From contig CAVWVF010000004.1 of the NCBI GenBank assembly GCA_963758335.1, positions 1,240,001 through 1,304,000 of the forward strand: 64,000 nt of DNA, written 5' to 3'. The notes beneath the pieces were generated by a model, which saw only the letters and a program-made list of their open reading frames with translations, was not told the origin of the DNA and searched no databases. The stretch comes from Roseiarcus sp963758335. GTDB taxonomy: Bacteria > Pseudomonadota > Alphaproteobacteria > Rhizobiales > Beijerinckiaceae. The position numbers were made by a program, and so were the translations under genes. How positions within the stretch are numbered: the stretch's first letter is position 1; each line of letters starts with the position of its first letter. Shown in pieces: positions 45,299 through 55,773 of the stretch.

Positions 45299-46084
45299 AT
45301 GGACGCTCAAGCCCGGACCCCCCTCGTCGAGATGAAGGACATCTCGCTCGCCTTCGGCGGCCTGAAGGCGGTCGACGACGCCTCGATCGATCTCTATCCC
45401 GGCGAAGTCGTCGGCCTGCTCGGCCACAATGGCGCCGGCAAGTCCTGCCTGATCAAGGTCCTGTCCGGCGCCTATAAGCGCAACTCGGGGCAGATCTTCA
45501 TCGACGGGCAGGAAGCCACGATCAACAATCCGCGCGACGCCAAGCATTACGGCATCGAGACGGTCTACCAAGCGCTGGCGCTCGCCGACAACGTCGACGC
45601 GGCGTCGAACCTCTATCTCGGGCGCGAATTGCTGACCCGCTGGGGCACGCTGGACGACGCCTCGATGGAAGCGGAGGCGCGCAAGGTGATGGGGCGGCTC
45701 AATCCCAATTTCCGCCGCTTCAAGGAGCCGGTGATAGCCCTCTCCGGCGGTCAGCGCCAGTCGGTCGCCATCGCCCGCGCGATCCACTTCAACGCCAAGA
45801 TCCTCATCATGGATGAGCCGACCGCAGCCTTGGGGCCGGCCGAGACGGCGCAGGTCGGCGAGCTGGTCAAGCAGCTCAAGGCCGAAGGACTCGGCATCTT
45901 CCTCATCAGCCACGACATCCACGACGTGTTCGACCTCGCCGACCGGGTGACGGTGATGAAGAACGGCCAGATCGTCGGCACCGGCCGGGTGGCGGATATG
46001 ACCAAGGACGAAGTGCTGGGCATGATCATCCTCGGCAAATGTCCGCCGGGCGCGACCCCCGGGCCGGGGGCGATGGCGAGCTGA
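45299..46084 (+). CDS. xylG: Sugar ABC transporter, single-domain ATPase
   Basis: A 261-residue ATPase with one nucleotide-binding domain: Walker A GHNGAGKSCLIKV, Q-loop TVYQALALAD, signature LSGGQRQSVAIARA, Walker B KILIMDEPTAAL and H-loop LISHDIHD. Typical XylG proteins have two fused ATPase domains (about 510 residues). This one is half that size, like FrcA-type ATPases, and would act as a homodimer. It follows xylH by 3 bp and closes the operon. The substrate depends on XylF and is inferred. Confidence 0.88.
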   Translation: MDAQARTPLVEMKDISLAFGGLKAVDDASIDLYPGEVVGLLGHNGAGKSCLIKVLSGAYKRNSGQIFIDGQEATINNPRDAKHYGIETVYQALALADNVDAASNLYLGRELLTRWGTLDDASMEAEARKVMGRLNPNFRRFKEPVIALSGGQRQSVAIARAIHFNAKILIMDEPTAALGPAETAQVGELVKQLKAEGLGIFLISHDIHDVFDLADRVTVMKNGQIVGTGRVADMTKDEVLGMIILGKCPPGATPGPGAMAS

Positions 46085-46654
46085 TCACAGCATCAGCCTG
46101 AAGCCGGAGACGTTGAGGTCGCCCTGCAGGATATCGAGGTCGGGCGCGCGCCTGAATCCGCGCTTTTCGTAGAGCGCCCGCGCGATACGCATCGGCTCGG
46201 TCGAATAAATCACGATGCAACGATGTCCGTTGGCAGCGGCAATTTCCACGCATCGTTCGACCATCGCCTTGGCGACCCCGCGCCCCCGCGCCTTCGGGTC
46301 CACGGCGAGGAAGCGGAAGCCGGAAGCGTTTCGCTCCATGGGCGCCGCTCCGCCGGATCCATATTGAGCCATGTCGGAGAAATAGACGACCGCGCCGAGG
46401 AGCGCGGAGCCCTCGCACGCCACCAACAGTCGAACGCCGGGCTTCGTCGCTTGCTCGCCGATCCTCTTGAGCGCGTCATAATATCCGGGCTGCGCATCCT
46501 GCTTGGGAAATCCATCGAGCCCAGAATAGGCCTCGATCATGAGCCTTCCAACCGCCTCGACGACCAGGTCGAACTCGACCGCCCAGGCGGCTGGCCTGGG
46601 CCAAGCAACGCCCGTCGGCCTGGGGCTGCCCGCCGCCGGCCGCGCCCGCCTCAC
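46085..46654 (-). CDS. GNAT-family acetyltransferase
   Basis: A 189-residue product. The acetyl-CoA site appears as FLAVDPKARGRGVAKAMVERC (motif A), followed by CIVIYSTEPMRIARALYEKRGF (motif B). The first 25 residues are Arg/Ala/Pro-rich and do not match the fold. The GTG 46654, which overlaps the preceding stop (GTGA), is the likely start by coupling, but a later start is possible. It is the last gene of a LacI-isomerase-acetyltransferase operon. The acceptor substrate is unknown; a role in sugar or amine modification is only contextual. Confidence 0.8.
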   Translation of the reverse strand: MRRARPAAGSPRPTGVAWPRPAAWAVEFDLVVEAVGRLMIEAYSGLDGFPKQDAQPGYYDALKRIGEQATKPGVRLLVACEGSALLGAVVYFSDMAQYGSGGAAPMERNASGFRFLAVDPKARGRGVAKAMVERCVEIAAANGHRCIVIYSTEPMRIARALYEKRGFRRAPDLDILQGDLNVSGFRLML

Positions 46655-47214
46655 TCCAGATTGGTGTGGCGCGCGCGCATCGTCTCCGCCGTCTCATGAA
46701 AGCGCGGCCGGAGTTTGAGGATCGCGAGTTCGAAGGCGATCATTTGCGAAGTCTCGAACAGCGAGCCCATCGGCAGGACGGAAAGCTTGCCGCCCCGGTC
46801 GTCCGCCATCGTCTGCGCCGGAATGACCGTGACGACGTCGACATGTCTGGTGAGTTCTCCGTTGGGCTGGGCGGTGACCAGCGCCGTGCGGGCGCCCGCC
46901 TTGCGCGCGATGTCGACGAGGGTGCGGGCGGTCGCGAGATCGCCGGGGCCGGCGGAGACGAAGAAGAGGTCTCCCGGGCCGACTTCGGGGGTCGTCATGT
47001 CGCCCCAGACCGCGACGTTGCGGCCCATGTGGAAGAGGCGCATGGCGAAGCCGCGCATCTGCAGACCCTCGCGGCCGAGACCGAAGACGACAATGCGTTT
47101 CGCCTTGACGATCTCCTCGATGAGCCCGTCGAGCGCGTCTTCCGGCATTGCCGCGAACACGCCTTCGAGATCGCTCAGCGCACCCTTCGCCAGCGCGCTC
47201 AAGCTTTCCGCCAT
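46651..47214 (-). CDS. SIS-domain protein, 6-phospho-3-hexuloisomerase-like
   Basis: A 187-residue SIS-fold protein. RIVVFGLGREGLQMRGFAMR and GDLFFVSAGPGDLATARTLV carry the sugar-phosphate-binding loops. The C-terminal MRARHTNLE is the hallmark of the HxlB family, in which the final residues complete the active site. HxlB isomerises hexulose-6-phosphate in the ribulose monophosphate route, but many relatives sit beside sugar transporters and isomerise other ketose phosphates. No HxlA-like synthase is seen here, so a sugar-catabolic role is inferred. It is coupled to the GNAT gene downstream. Confidence 0.85.
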   Translation of the reverse strand: MAESLSALAKGALSDLEGVFAAMPEDALDGLIEEIVKAKRIVVFGLGREGLQMRGFAMRLFHMGRNVAVWGDMTTPEVGPGDLFFVSAGPGDLATARTLVDIARKAGARTALVTAQPNGELTRHVDVVTVIPAQTMADDRGGKLSVLPMGSLFETSQMIAFELAILKLRPRFHETAETMRARHTNLE

Positions 47215-47245
47215 GACGCCCTCCCTTGTCGAATTCGGAGCCTCG

Positions 47246-48328
47246 TCATACCGACTTCCGCATCACGATCGGGCACTCGACCTTGATCTGCCGCGGGCGC
47301 AGCGCCGACCCCGCGGCCGCGTCGATGAGAAGCTCGGCCGCGATCGAGCCCATCTCGAAATGCGGCAGTAGCACGGTCGTGAGCGGCGGATGGAGATGCT
47401 GCGCGATCTCGCGGTCGTCGTAGCCCATGACCGCGACGTCGTCCGGAATCTTCAACCCCAGTTCGCGCAACGCCTCGTAGCAGCCGACCGCCATCATGTC
47501 GTTGGCGCAGAAAATGGCGGTCGGCGGAGCGGGCAGGCGCATCAGCTCCCGTGTCGCCTCATAGCCCGACAGCGGCTGCCAGTTGCCTTCGCGCACGAGG
47601 TCGGGATCGAACGGCAGGTCGGCGGTGGCGAGCGCCTGGCGATAGCCTCTCAGGCGATGGCGAGACGCCTCCATGCTCGCTTCGCCGTTGACATAACCGA
47701 TGCGCCTGTGGCCGGCGCGGATGAGCACGTCGGTCGCGGCGTGCCCTCCCGCCGTTTCACCCGGCGCAACCGAAATCAGCGAGCTGTTGGCCGCGTGGCA
47801 GTTGAGCAGAACCATCGGCAACTGCGGCGGCGTCGCGGGCCCGTCGACCAGGCGCGTATTGATCGTCGCATAGATGAGGCCGAGCAGCGGCTGAGCGGTC
47901 AGTTGCGCAAGCGCCGCGGCTTCCATGTCGGCGTCGCCGCGCGTGACCATTACGGTGACGGTCAGCCCGTGCTCCCAGGCCTTTTCGCGCACGCCGTCGA
48001 GCCCGATCGCCGTCCAGGGATCGGTAGAGATCTCGTCGCAAACAAAGCCGATCGAGGTTGGCGACGACGGCGAGGGCGCGCCGCCGCGACGCACCGGCTG
48101 ATAGCCGAGCCGGGCCGCGGCCTTCATCACCCGCTGCCGCGTCTCGGCCGAAAGACGGGCCCCGTCGGCATGGTTGAGAACGAGCGAAACCGTGGTCTGG
48201 GAGACGCGCGCCTCGTTGGCGACGTCGATCATCGTCGGCCGGCGCACGGATGCGGTCCGCCGGCGATAACCACGCCTTTCGTCGTGCCGGCGCTCCGTCC
48301 CGGCCGCGCCGCCGTTTCCCTCCAACAT
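47246..48328 (-). CDS. LacI-family regulator of the ytf-type locus
   Basis: The product has a helix-turn-helix MIDVANEARVSQTTVSLVLN, a hinge region (RQRVMKAAARLGYQPVRRGG) and a sugar-sensing domain with GIGLDGV-like and FCANDMMAVGCYEAL segments. The ending is VMGYDDREIAQHLHPPLTTV. The frame is open to 48430; ATG 48328 is the more likely start, giving about 360 residues, but it still leaves a basic N-terminal tail. It heads the leftward operon with the SIS and GNAT genes and is divergent from ytfQ, so it probably controls both. The ligand is inferred to be a sugar or sugar phosphate. Confidence 0.87.
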   Translation of the reverse strand: MLEGNGGAAGTERRHDERRGYRRRTASVRRPTMIDVANEARVSQTTVSLVLNHADGARLSAETRQRVMKAAARLGYQPVRRGGAPSPSSPTSIGFVCDEISTDPWTAIGLDGVREKAWEHGLTVTVMVTRGDADMEAAALAQLTAQPLLGLIYATINTRLVDGPATPPQLPMVLLNCHAANSSLISVAPGETAGGHAATDVLIRAGHRRIGYVNGEASMEASRHRLRGYRQALATADLPFDPDLVREGNWQPLSGYEATRELMRLPAPPTAIFCANDMMAVGCYEALRELGLKIPDDVAVMGYDDREIAQHLHPPLTTVLLPHFEMGSIAAELLIDAAAGSALRPRQIKVECPIVMRKSV

Positions 48329-48413
48329 CCGTCCCTCGAACCCGTCCGCGAATATTATTACCTCACCAAGACCATGAGATTCAACGATGAATTGCGCTCC
48401 ATCAGCTTTCCCA

Positions 48414-48441
48414 TTGACAAGTTTTAGCACATTATTATCCT
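48414..48441 (+). promoter_or_regulatory. Putative promoter of ytfQRT-yjfF
   Basis: TTGACA at 48414-48419 and TATCCT at 48436-48441, spacing 16, about 140 bp before the ytfQ start. The stretch is unusually AT-rich for this genome. Confidence 0.4.
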
Positions 48442-48580
48442 CGCCTGCGCTCGGGGTTCAAGCGTGAAGGAACGGCGCGGCGTGTCGCCGCGTGAGGACG
48501 CCCTCGCGTCCCGAAAATCACCGGTGAAAGAGCCGTCGCGGCGCGCCATGGCGCGTGTTCGTCTAGAGGAGGAAAGCGAA

Positions 48581-49561
48581 ATGCTCATCAATCGCAGACA
48601 AGTGCTCATCGGGTCGGTCGGCGCTGCCGCCGGGCTGACGATCGTTCCCGCCTTCGGTCAGGTGCCGCCGCTGAAGAAGAAGGATTCTTACAAGGCCGGC
48701 TTCGCGCAAATCGTAAGCAATAATCCCTGGCGGCTGGCAGAGACCGTCAGCATGCAGGACGAAGCCAAGAAGCGCGGCGTCCTGCTCGTTTACACCGACG
48801 CGGCGGATTCGGCGGCCAAGCAGGTCGCCGACGTCAACAGCATGATTGCTCAGGGCGTCGATTTCATCTTCTTGCCCCCGCGTGAGGAGAAGCCGCTGAT
48901 TCCGGCGATCTTGGCTGCCAAGAAGGCCGGCATTCCGGTGCTGCTTGTCGACCGCAACGTCGATCAGTCGCTCGCCAAAGCGGGCGAGGACTATCTCGCC
49001 TTCATCGGCTCGAACTTCGTTCAGGAGGGCCAGCGGGTCGCCGACTGGACGATCGCCAAGACCGGAGGCAAGGGCAAGATTATCGAACTCGAGGGCTCGA
49101 TCGGCAGTTCGCCCGCCAACGACCGCAAGAAGGGCTTCGACGAGACGATCAAGGCCAAGGCGCCGGGGATGGTGATCCTCGCGAGCCAGTCCGGCGACTT
49201 CAACCGCGACAAGGGCCGGCAACTCACTGAAACCCTGCTGCAGGCGCACCCGGACGCCACCATCGTCTATGCGCACAACGACGAAATGGCGCTCGGCGCG
49301 ATCACGGCAATCGAAGCGGCGGGCAAGGTTCCCAACAAGGACATCCTCGTCGTGTCGATCGACGGCGAAAAGGACGGGGTGCAGGCGATCATCGATGGCA
49401 AGCTGGGCGCGACCTGCGAATGCAATCCGCGCTTCGGGCCGGCGGGGTTCGACATTATGTTCTCCTACGCCAAAGGCGAGAAGATCCCGCCGGTCATCGT
49501 CAATCCCGACCGCTTCTTCGACGCCAGCAACGCCAAGGAGATGCTCGCGACGGCGTTCTGA
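48581..49561 (+). CDS. ytfQ: Sugar ABC transporter, substrate-binding protein (YtfQ-like)
   Basis: A 326-residue periplasmic binding protein. The N-terminus, INRRQVLIGSVGAAAGLTIV, looks like a twin-arginine signal. The mature part has GFAQIVSNNPWRLAETVSMQ, then MIAQGVDFIFLPPREEKPL and ILVVSIDGEKDGVQAIIDG, characteristic of YtfQ, the galactofuranose-binding protein. Binding of galactofuranose or a similar furanose is inferred. A GGAGGAAAG site precedes ATG 48581; upstream ATGs lack this. It is the first gene of a complete ytfQ-ytfR-ytfT-yjfF set. Confidence 0.9.
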   Translation: MLINRRQVLIGSVGAAAGLTIVPAFGQVPPLKKKDSYKAGFAQIVSNNPWRLAETVSMQDEAKKRGVLLVYTDAADSAAKQVADVNSMIAQGVDFIFLPPREEKPLIPAILAAKKAGIPVLLVDRNVDQSLAKAGEDYLAFIGSNFVQEGQRVADWTIAKTGGKGKIIELEGSIGSSPANDRKKGFDETIKAKAPGMVILASQSGDFNRDKGRQLTETLLQAHPDATIVYAHNDEMALGAITAIEAAGKVPNKDILVVSIDGEKDGVQAIIDGKLGATCECNPRFGPAGFDIMFSYAKGEKIPPVIVNPDRFFDASNAKEMLATAF

Positions 49562-49672
49562 CATCGCAGGGACCTTTACGACCCCTTGTCGAAACCTCTC
49601 CCGCCTGCTTCGATGCCGGCGGGAGGGTGTTGCTTGGACAGGCCAGCCACGCGTCAACGCCGAAAGTCCTGG

Positions 49673-51214
49673 ATGCCGCCGACCGCTCCGCTCCTCGCCA
49701 TGCGCGATATCGACAAGCGCTTTCAGGGAGTGAAAGCGCTTGCGGCGGCGTCGCTCGAAGTCGCCCCTGCAGAGATCATGGCCCTCGTCGGCCAGAACGG
49801 GGCGGGCAAGTCGACTCTCATCAAGGTGTTGGCCGGCGCTTACCGGCGGGACGGCGGCTCGATCCTGTTCGCCGACCGCGCGATCGATTTCGCCTCGCCG
49901 CAGGAAGCCCAGCGCGGCGGCATCAGCACTATCTATCAAGAAATCAACCTCGTCCCGTTTCGCTCCGTCGCTGAGAATATTTTTCTCGGCCGCGAGTACC
50001 GCCGGTACGGGCTGCTCGACTGGAGGCGGATGAACGCGGAGGCGGCCGAGCTGCTGCGGCGCTTCGCGGTTGAGATCGACGTGGGCCGCCCGCTGACGGA
50101 CTTCTCAACCGCGATTCAGCAGATGGTCGCCATCGCCCGCGCGGTGTCATTCAAGGCGCAACTCGTCATCATGGACGAACCGACCTCCTCGCTGGACGAA
50201 CGCGAGGTCGGGGTGCTGTTCGACGTCATGCGGCGGCTGCGCGCCGAGGGCGTCGCGGTCATCTTCATTACCCATCGGCTCGACGAGCTCTATCAGGTCT
50301 GCGACCGCGTCACCGTCATGCGCGACGGACGCACGGTAGCGACGAGCCGCATGGCCGACGTCGACAAGCTGCACCTGATCTCCGCGATGCTCGGGCGAGA
50401 CCTCGAGACCGTGCGCGCCCACGCGACCGGCTTTTCCGCGACCTCGGGCGCGGCGGGCGGCGAAGTGCTGGCGGCCGAAGGGCTTAGGATCGGACGCAAG
50501 GTGCGCGACGCGCGCGTCGAGGTGAAATCCGGCCAGATCGTCGGGCTCGCGGGCCTCCTCGGGTCGGGCCGGACCGAAACGGCGCGGGCGATTTTTGGCG
50601 CCGATCCGCCGGACGCGGGCACGATCCGTCTTTTGGGAAAGGACGTGTCCCCGCGCCAACCGTCCGATGCAATTGCGCTTGGCGTCGGCTATTGCAGCGA
50701 GGATCGCAAGGCGGACGGCATCATTCCCGACATGTCGGTGCGCGAGAACATCACCCTCGCCATCCTGCCGCGCCTCGTCAAGATGGGCGTCGTCGACGAG
50801 GCCCGCCAGCGCGCCATCGTCGAGAGGTTCATGACGCGCCTCGCGATCAAGGCCTCGAGCGTCGAGCAGAAGATTCGCGATCTCTCAGGCGGCAATCAGC
50901 AGAAGGTGTTGCTCGCGCGCTGGCTCTGCACCGATCCGAAGCTCCTGATCCTCGACGAGCCGACCCGCGGCATCGACGTCGGCGCCAAGGCGGAAATCCA
51001 GTCGCTCATCCGCGAACTCGCTGACCAGGGCCTCGGCGTGCTGATGATTTCGTCCGAGCTCGAGGAGATCGTCGAAGGCGCCGACCGCGTCTTCGTGCTG
51101 AGCGACGGGCGTACCGTCGCCGATCTGCCGCACGCTGCGGCGACCGCCTCGGCGATCATGGCGGCGATGGCGCACGAGGATCCGGCGGCGATAGGAGCGC
51201 GCGCCCGTGGCTGA
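49673..51214 (+). CDS. ytfR: Sugar ABC transporter, two-domain ATPase (YtfR-like)
   Basis: A 513-residue ATPase with two nucleotide-binding domains. The first has Walker A GQNGAGKSTLIKVLAG and Walker B LVIMDEPTSSL, with a less usual STAIQQMVAIARA signature. The second has a degenerate Walker A (GLLGSGRTETARAIFG), as usual in this class, with signature LSGGNQQKVLLARWL and LILDEPTRGIDVG. ATG 49673 is chosen because it starts directly before the ATPase core; the frame is open from 49586. It energises import of the YtfQ ligand. It overlaps the next gene by 8 bp. Confidence 0.92.
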   Translation: MPPTAPLLAMRDIDKRFQGVKALAAASLEVAPAEIMALVGQNGAGKSTLIKVLAGAYRRDGGSILFADRAIDFASPQEAQRGGISTIYQEINLVPFRSVAENIFLGREYRRYGLLDWRRMNAEAAELLRRFAVEIDVGRPLTDFSTAIQQMVAIARAVSFKAQLVIMDEPTSSLDEREVGVLFDVMRRLRAEGVAVIFITHRLDELYQVCDRVTVMRDGRTVATSRMADVDKLHLISAMLGRDLETVRAHATGFSATSGAAGGEVLAAEGLRIGRKVRDARVEVKSGQIVGLAGLLGSGRTETARAIFGADPPDAGTIRLLGKDVSPRQPSDAIALGVGYCSEDRKADGIIPDMSVRENITLAILPRLVKMGVVDEARQRAIVERFMTRLAIKASSVEQKIRDLSGGNQQKVLLARWLCTDPKLLILDEPTRGIDVGAKAEIQSLIRELADQGLGVLMISSELEEIVEGADRVFVLSDGRTVADLPHAAATASAIMAAMAHEDPAAIGARARG

Positions 51215-52199
51215 CGCGCCGACGATCCGGCGAAAGACCGCCTCACTCGACGTCGCGGCGTTTTTCCGCCGTTACGCCGCACTGACTGCGCTCATCGTGC
51301 TGCTGGCGTTCAATTTCGCGGCTACGCCGCATTTCGGCAGTCTGCAGACGCTGAACGTGAACCTCACCCAGGTTGCGACCATCGTCATCGTCTCGGTCGG
51401 GATGACGCTCGTCATCGCGACCGGCGGCATCGACCTCTCCGTCGGCTCACTGATGGCGATTTCGGGCGCGCTCGCGCCGATCATCTTCCTCAGTTCGTTT
51501 GGGCGCTCGCATCCGCAGATCGGAAACATCCTCGCCTTCGTCGTTTCGGTTGGCGCCGCAGGCCTGCTCGGGGCGTTCAACGGCTGGTTCATCACGCGCT
51601 TCCAGGTCCAGCCGATCGTCGGCACCCTCGTCATGTTCATCGCCGGACGTGGCATCGGGCAGGTGATGACTAACGGCAATCTACAGCCGTTCCACAACCC
51701 GACGTTCCAGTTCATCGGGCTCGGCCGCGTCTTCGGCGTGCCGTTCCAAGTCATCGTCATGCTGGTCCTGGTCGCCGTCGCCGCCTGGGCTCTGAGGCGA
51801 ACGCTGTTCGGTCGTCAGATTCTTTCGGTCGGCGGCAACGAGCGGGCGGCGCGCCTATCGGGCGTTCCGGTCAACAGCGTCAAGCGATGGGTCTATGCGA
51901 TCAGTGGCCTGTGCGCCGGGATCGCCGGTCTGGTCGTCATTTCGATCAATTCGTCGAGCGACGCCAATCAAGTCGGCCTCGGCATGGAGCTCGACGCGAT
52001 CGCTGCGGTCGCGGTCGGCGGCACCCCCTTCACCGGCGGACAGGCGAGCGTGGTCGGCTCGCTCATCGGCGCGCTGCTGATCCAGCTCGTGCGCTACACC
52101 CTTCTCGCTAACGGCGTACCCGACGCGGCCGCGCTGGTCGTGAAGGGCGGGATCATCGCCGGCGCGGTCTGGTCGCAGCAGCGAGGCAGATCCGCATGA
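51207..52199 (+). CDS. ytfT: Sugar ABC transporter, permease 1 (YtfT-like)
   Basis: A 330-residue permease starting at GTG 51207 inside the end of ytfR. Multiple membrane segments are seen, with the class motif VIATGGIDLSVGSLMAI, then VQPIVGTLVMFIAGRGIGQV, LSVGGNERAARLSGVPV (coupling loop) and AVGGTPFTGGQASVVGSLIG. It pairs with YjfF to form the heterodimeric channel. Its stop overlaps the next start (ATGA). It is part of the ytfQRT-yjfF operon; the substrate is inferred as for YtfQ. Confidence 0.92.
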   Translation: MADAPTIRRKTASLDVAAFFRRYAALTALIVLLAFNFAATPHFGSLQTLNVNLTQVATIVIVSVGMTLVIATGGIDLSVGSLMAISGALAPIIFLSSFGRSHPQIGNILAFVVSVGAAGLLGAFNGWFITRFQVQPIVGTLVMFIAGRGIGQVMTNGNLQPFHNPTFQFIGLGRVFGVPFQVIVMLVLVAVAAWALRRTLFGRQILSVGGNERAARLSGVPVNSVKRWVYAISGLCAGIAGLVVISINSSSDANQVGLGMELDAIAAVAVGGTPFTGGQASVVGSLIGALLIQLVRYTLLANGVPDAAALVVKGGIIAGAVWSQQRGRSA

Positions 52200-53194
52200 G
52201 CGCCGAAGCCGCGAATTCTTCCTTGGCTGCGCGTCCCAGCAGCCTCGCCTGGGCGGCGCAGCAGCGCGTGCTGATCGCACTCATTCTTCTGATCCTCTTT
52301 GGGGCGCTGCGCTACGATCATTTCCTGGGCGCTTACAACGTGCTCAGTGTGCTCCGCTACAACTCGATGTTCGCGCTGACGAGCCTTGGAATGTGCTTCG
52401 TAATCATGACGGCAGGCATCGACCTCTCAGTCGGAACCACCGCCGCCTGCGCGAGCGTCGTGTCGGCGATTCTCTCCCCGCTCGGCCTCCTCCCCGGCCT
52501 GCTCGGAGGGCTGGGAACGGGACTCGCCGTCGGCTTCGTCAACGGCTTCATGGTCACGCGGATGAAGATCCTGCCGTTCATCGCAACCCTCTCCGGGATG
52601 CTGATGGCGAGCGGAGCCGGGCTCTTGCTTGCACATAACCAGTCCGTCTCGGTCTCCTACGATACGAATTTCACCTGGCTCGGCCAGGGCGATGTCCTCG
52701 GCTTCCCGACCCCGGCCTGGATCGCCGCCGCCGCATACGTCTACGGCTCGATCGTGCTCAACTACGCGAGCTTCGGCCGCTACGTGCTGGCGATCGGCGG
52801 CAATGAGGAGGCGGCGCGCCTGATGGGCCTGCCGGTCGATCGGGTCAAGTTTTGGACCTACGTGCAGTCGGGCGTTTTCGCGAGCCTCGCCGGAGTCATC
52901 CTGGCGGCGCAGTTCGGCGCCGGCCAGCCGGCCGAGGGGGTCGGCTGGGAATTGTTCTCGATCGCGGCGGTCGTCGTCGGCGGCACCTTGCTGACCGGAG
53001 GCCTCGGCTCGGTCGCGACGACCCTCGCCGGCGTCCTCCTTCTCGGCCTCATCTTCAACGTGCTCAACTTCGAGAACGGCCTCGGCTGGATCAGCCTCAG
53101 CGCCTACTGGCAGTCGGTCGTGCGCGGGCTCTTCCTCATGATCGTCGTGATGGCGGGCTCGGGGGCCGCAAAGCGGGCGGTCCGGCCCGCCTGA
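52196..53194 (+). CDS. yjfF: Sugar ABC transporter, permease 2 (YjfF-like)
   Basis: A 332-residue permease homologous to the preceding one. Seen: FVIMTAGIDLSVGTTAACAS, then VTRMKILPFIATLSGMLMAS, LAIGGNEEAARLMGLPVD (coupling loop) and AVVVGGTLLTGGLGSVATTL. The segment YNSMFALTSLGMC near the N-terminus is typical of YjfF. It completes the four-gene transporter. A long GC-rich hairpin overlaps its stop codon and probably marks the end of the operon. Confidence 0.92.
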   Translation: MSAEAANSSLAARPSSLAWAAQQRVLIALILLILFGALRYDHFLGAYNVLSVLRYNSMFALTSLGMCFVIMTAGIDLSVGTTAACASVVSAILSPLGLLPGLLGGLGTGLAVGFVNGFMVTRMKILPFIATLSGMLMASGAGLLLAHNQSVSVSYDTNFTWLGQGDVLGFPTPAWIAAAAYVYGSIVLNYASFGRYVLAIGGNEEAARLMGLPVDRVKFWTYVQSGVFASLAGVILAAQFGAGQPAEGVGWELFSIAAVVVGGTLLTGGLGSVATTLAGVLLLGLIFNVLNFENGLGWISLSAYWQSVVRGLFLMIVVMAGSGAAKRAVRPA

Positions 53195-53213
53195 AGTCGG
53201 GCCGAACCGCCCG
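53172..53213 (+). terminator. Terminator-like hairpin at the end of yjfF
   Basis: GCGGGCGGTCCGGCCCG (53172-53188) pairs with CGGGCCGAACCGCCCGC (53197-53213), 16 of 17 positions, with an 8-nt loop containing part of the yjfF stop. No T-run follows. Confidence 0.5.
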
Positions 53214-53443
53214 CGCCGTCGGCCTGTCAGGCGACTTCGAGGCGTACGCCGCGAAGGGGTCGCGCCCGCTCGCCGTGTGCGCGATCGTGCCGGGACGGAT
53301 TTCGGATTCCGAGGGCTGCACGCCCCGGGCCGCCGCGCCATTGTTGTCCCCCGCCGCGCGCGGAACTGCTGCGCTCTCTTCGGGTTGCCGACTCTCGTCG
53401 GCGCCCGCTACTCTACGACAAGCTGGGACCGACGGGAGCTTTC

Positions 53444-55624
<2,181 letters not shown>

Positions 55625-55773
55625 GCCGAGGCGAAGCAGCCTCCGCGAGAGGATGGCGGCGCGAACTCGAGCTAGGCTGCCACATCTCCGTCTCTTTGAT
55701 GTTTAAGTCTGCCGCCTTCAACCCGGGTCGATCCGAAGGCGAAGGCGTCAAGCGTTTGTTCGAGGAGGGCGGA

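Noticed and set aside
43781..45922. A 713-codon minus-strand open frame opposite xylH and xylG
   Set aside because: It is antisense to well-supported transporter genes and has Asp/Arg/His-rich, motif-free content.
46651..47214. HxlB-like gene as evidence of a ribulose monophosphate pathway
   Set aside because: No hexulose-phosphate synthase is present, and such SIS proteins are common beside sugar transporters, so formaldehyde assimilation cannot be claimed.
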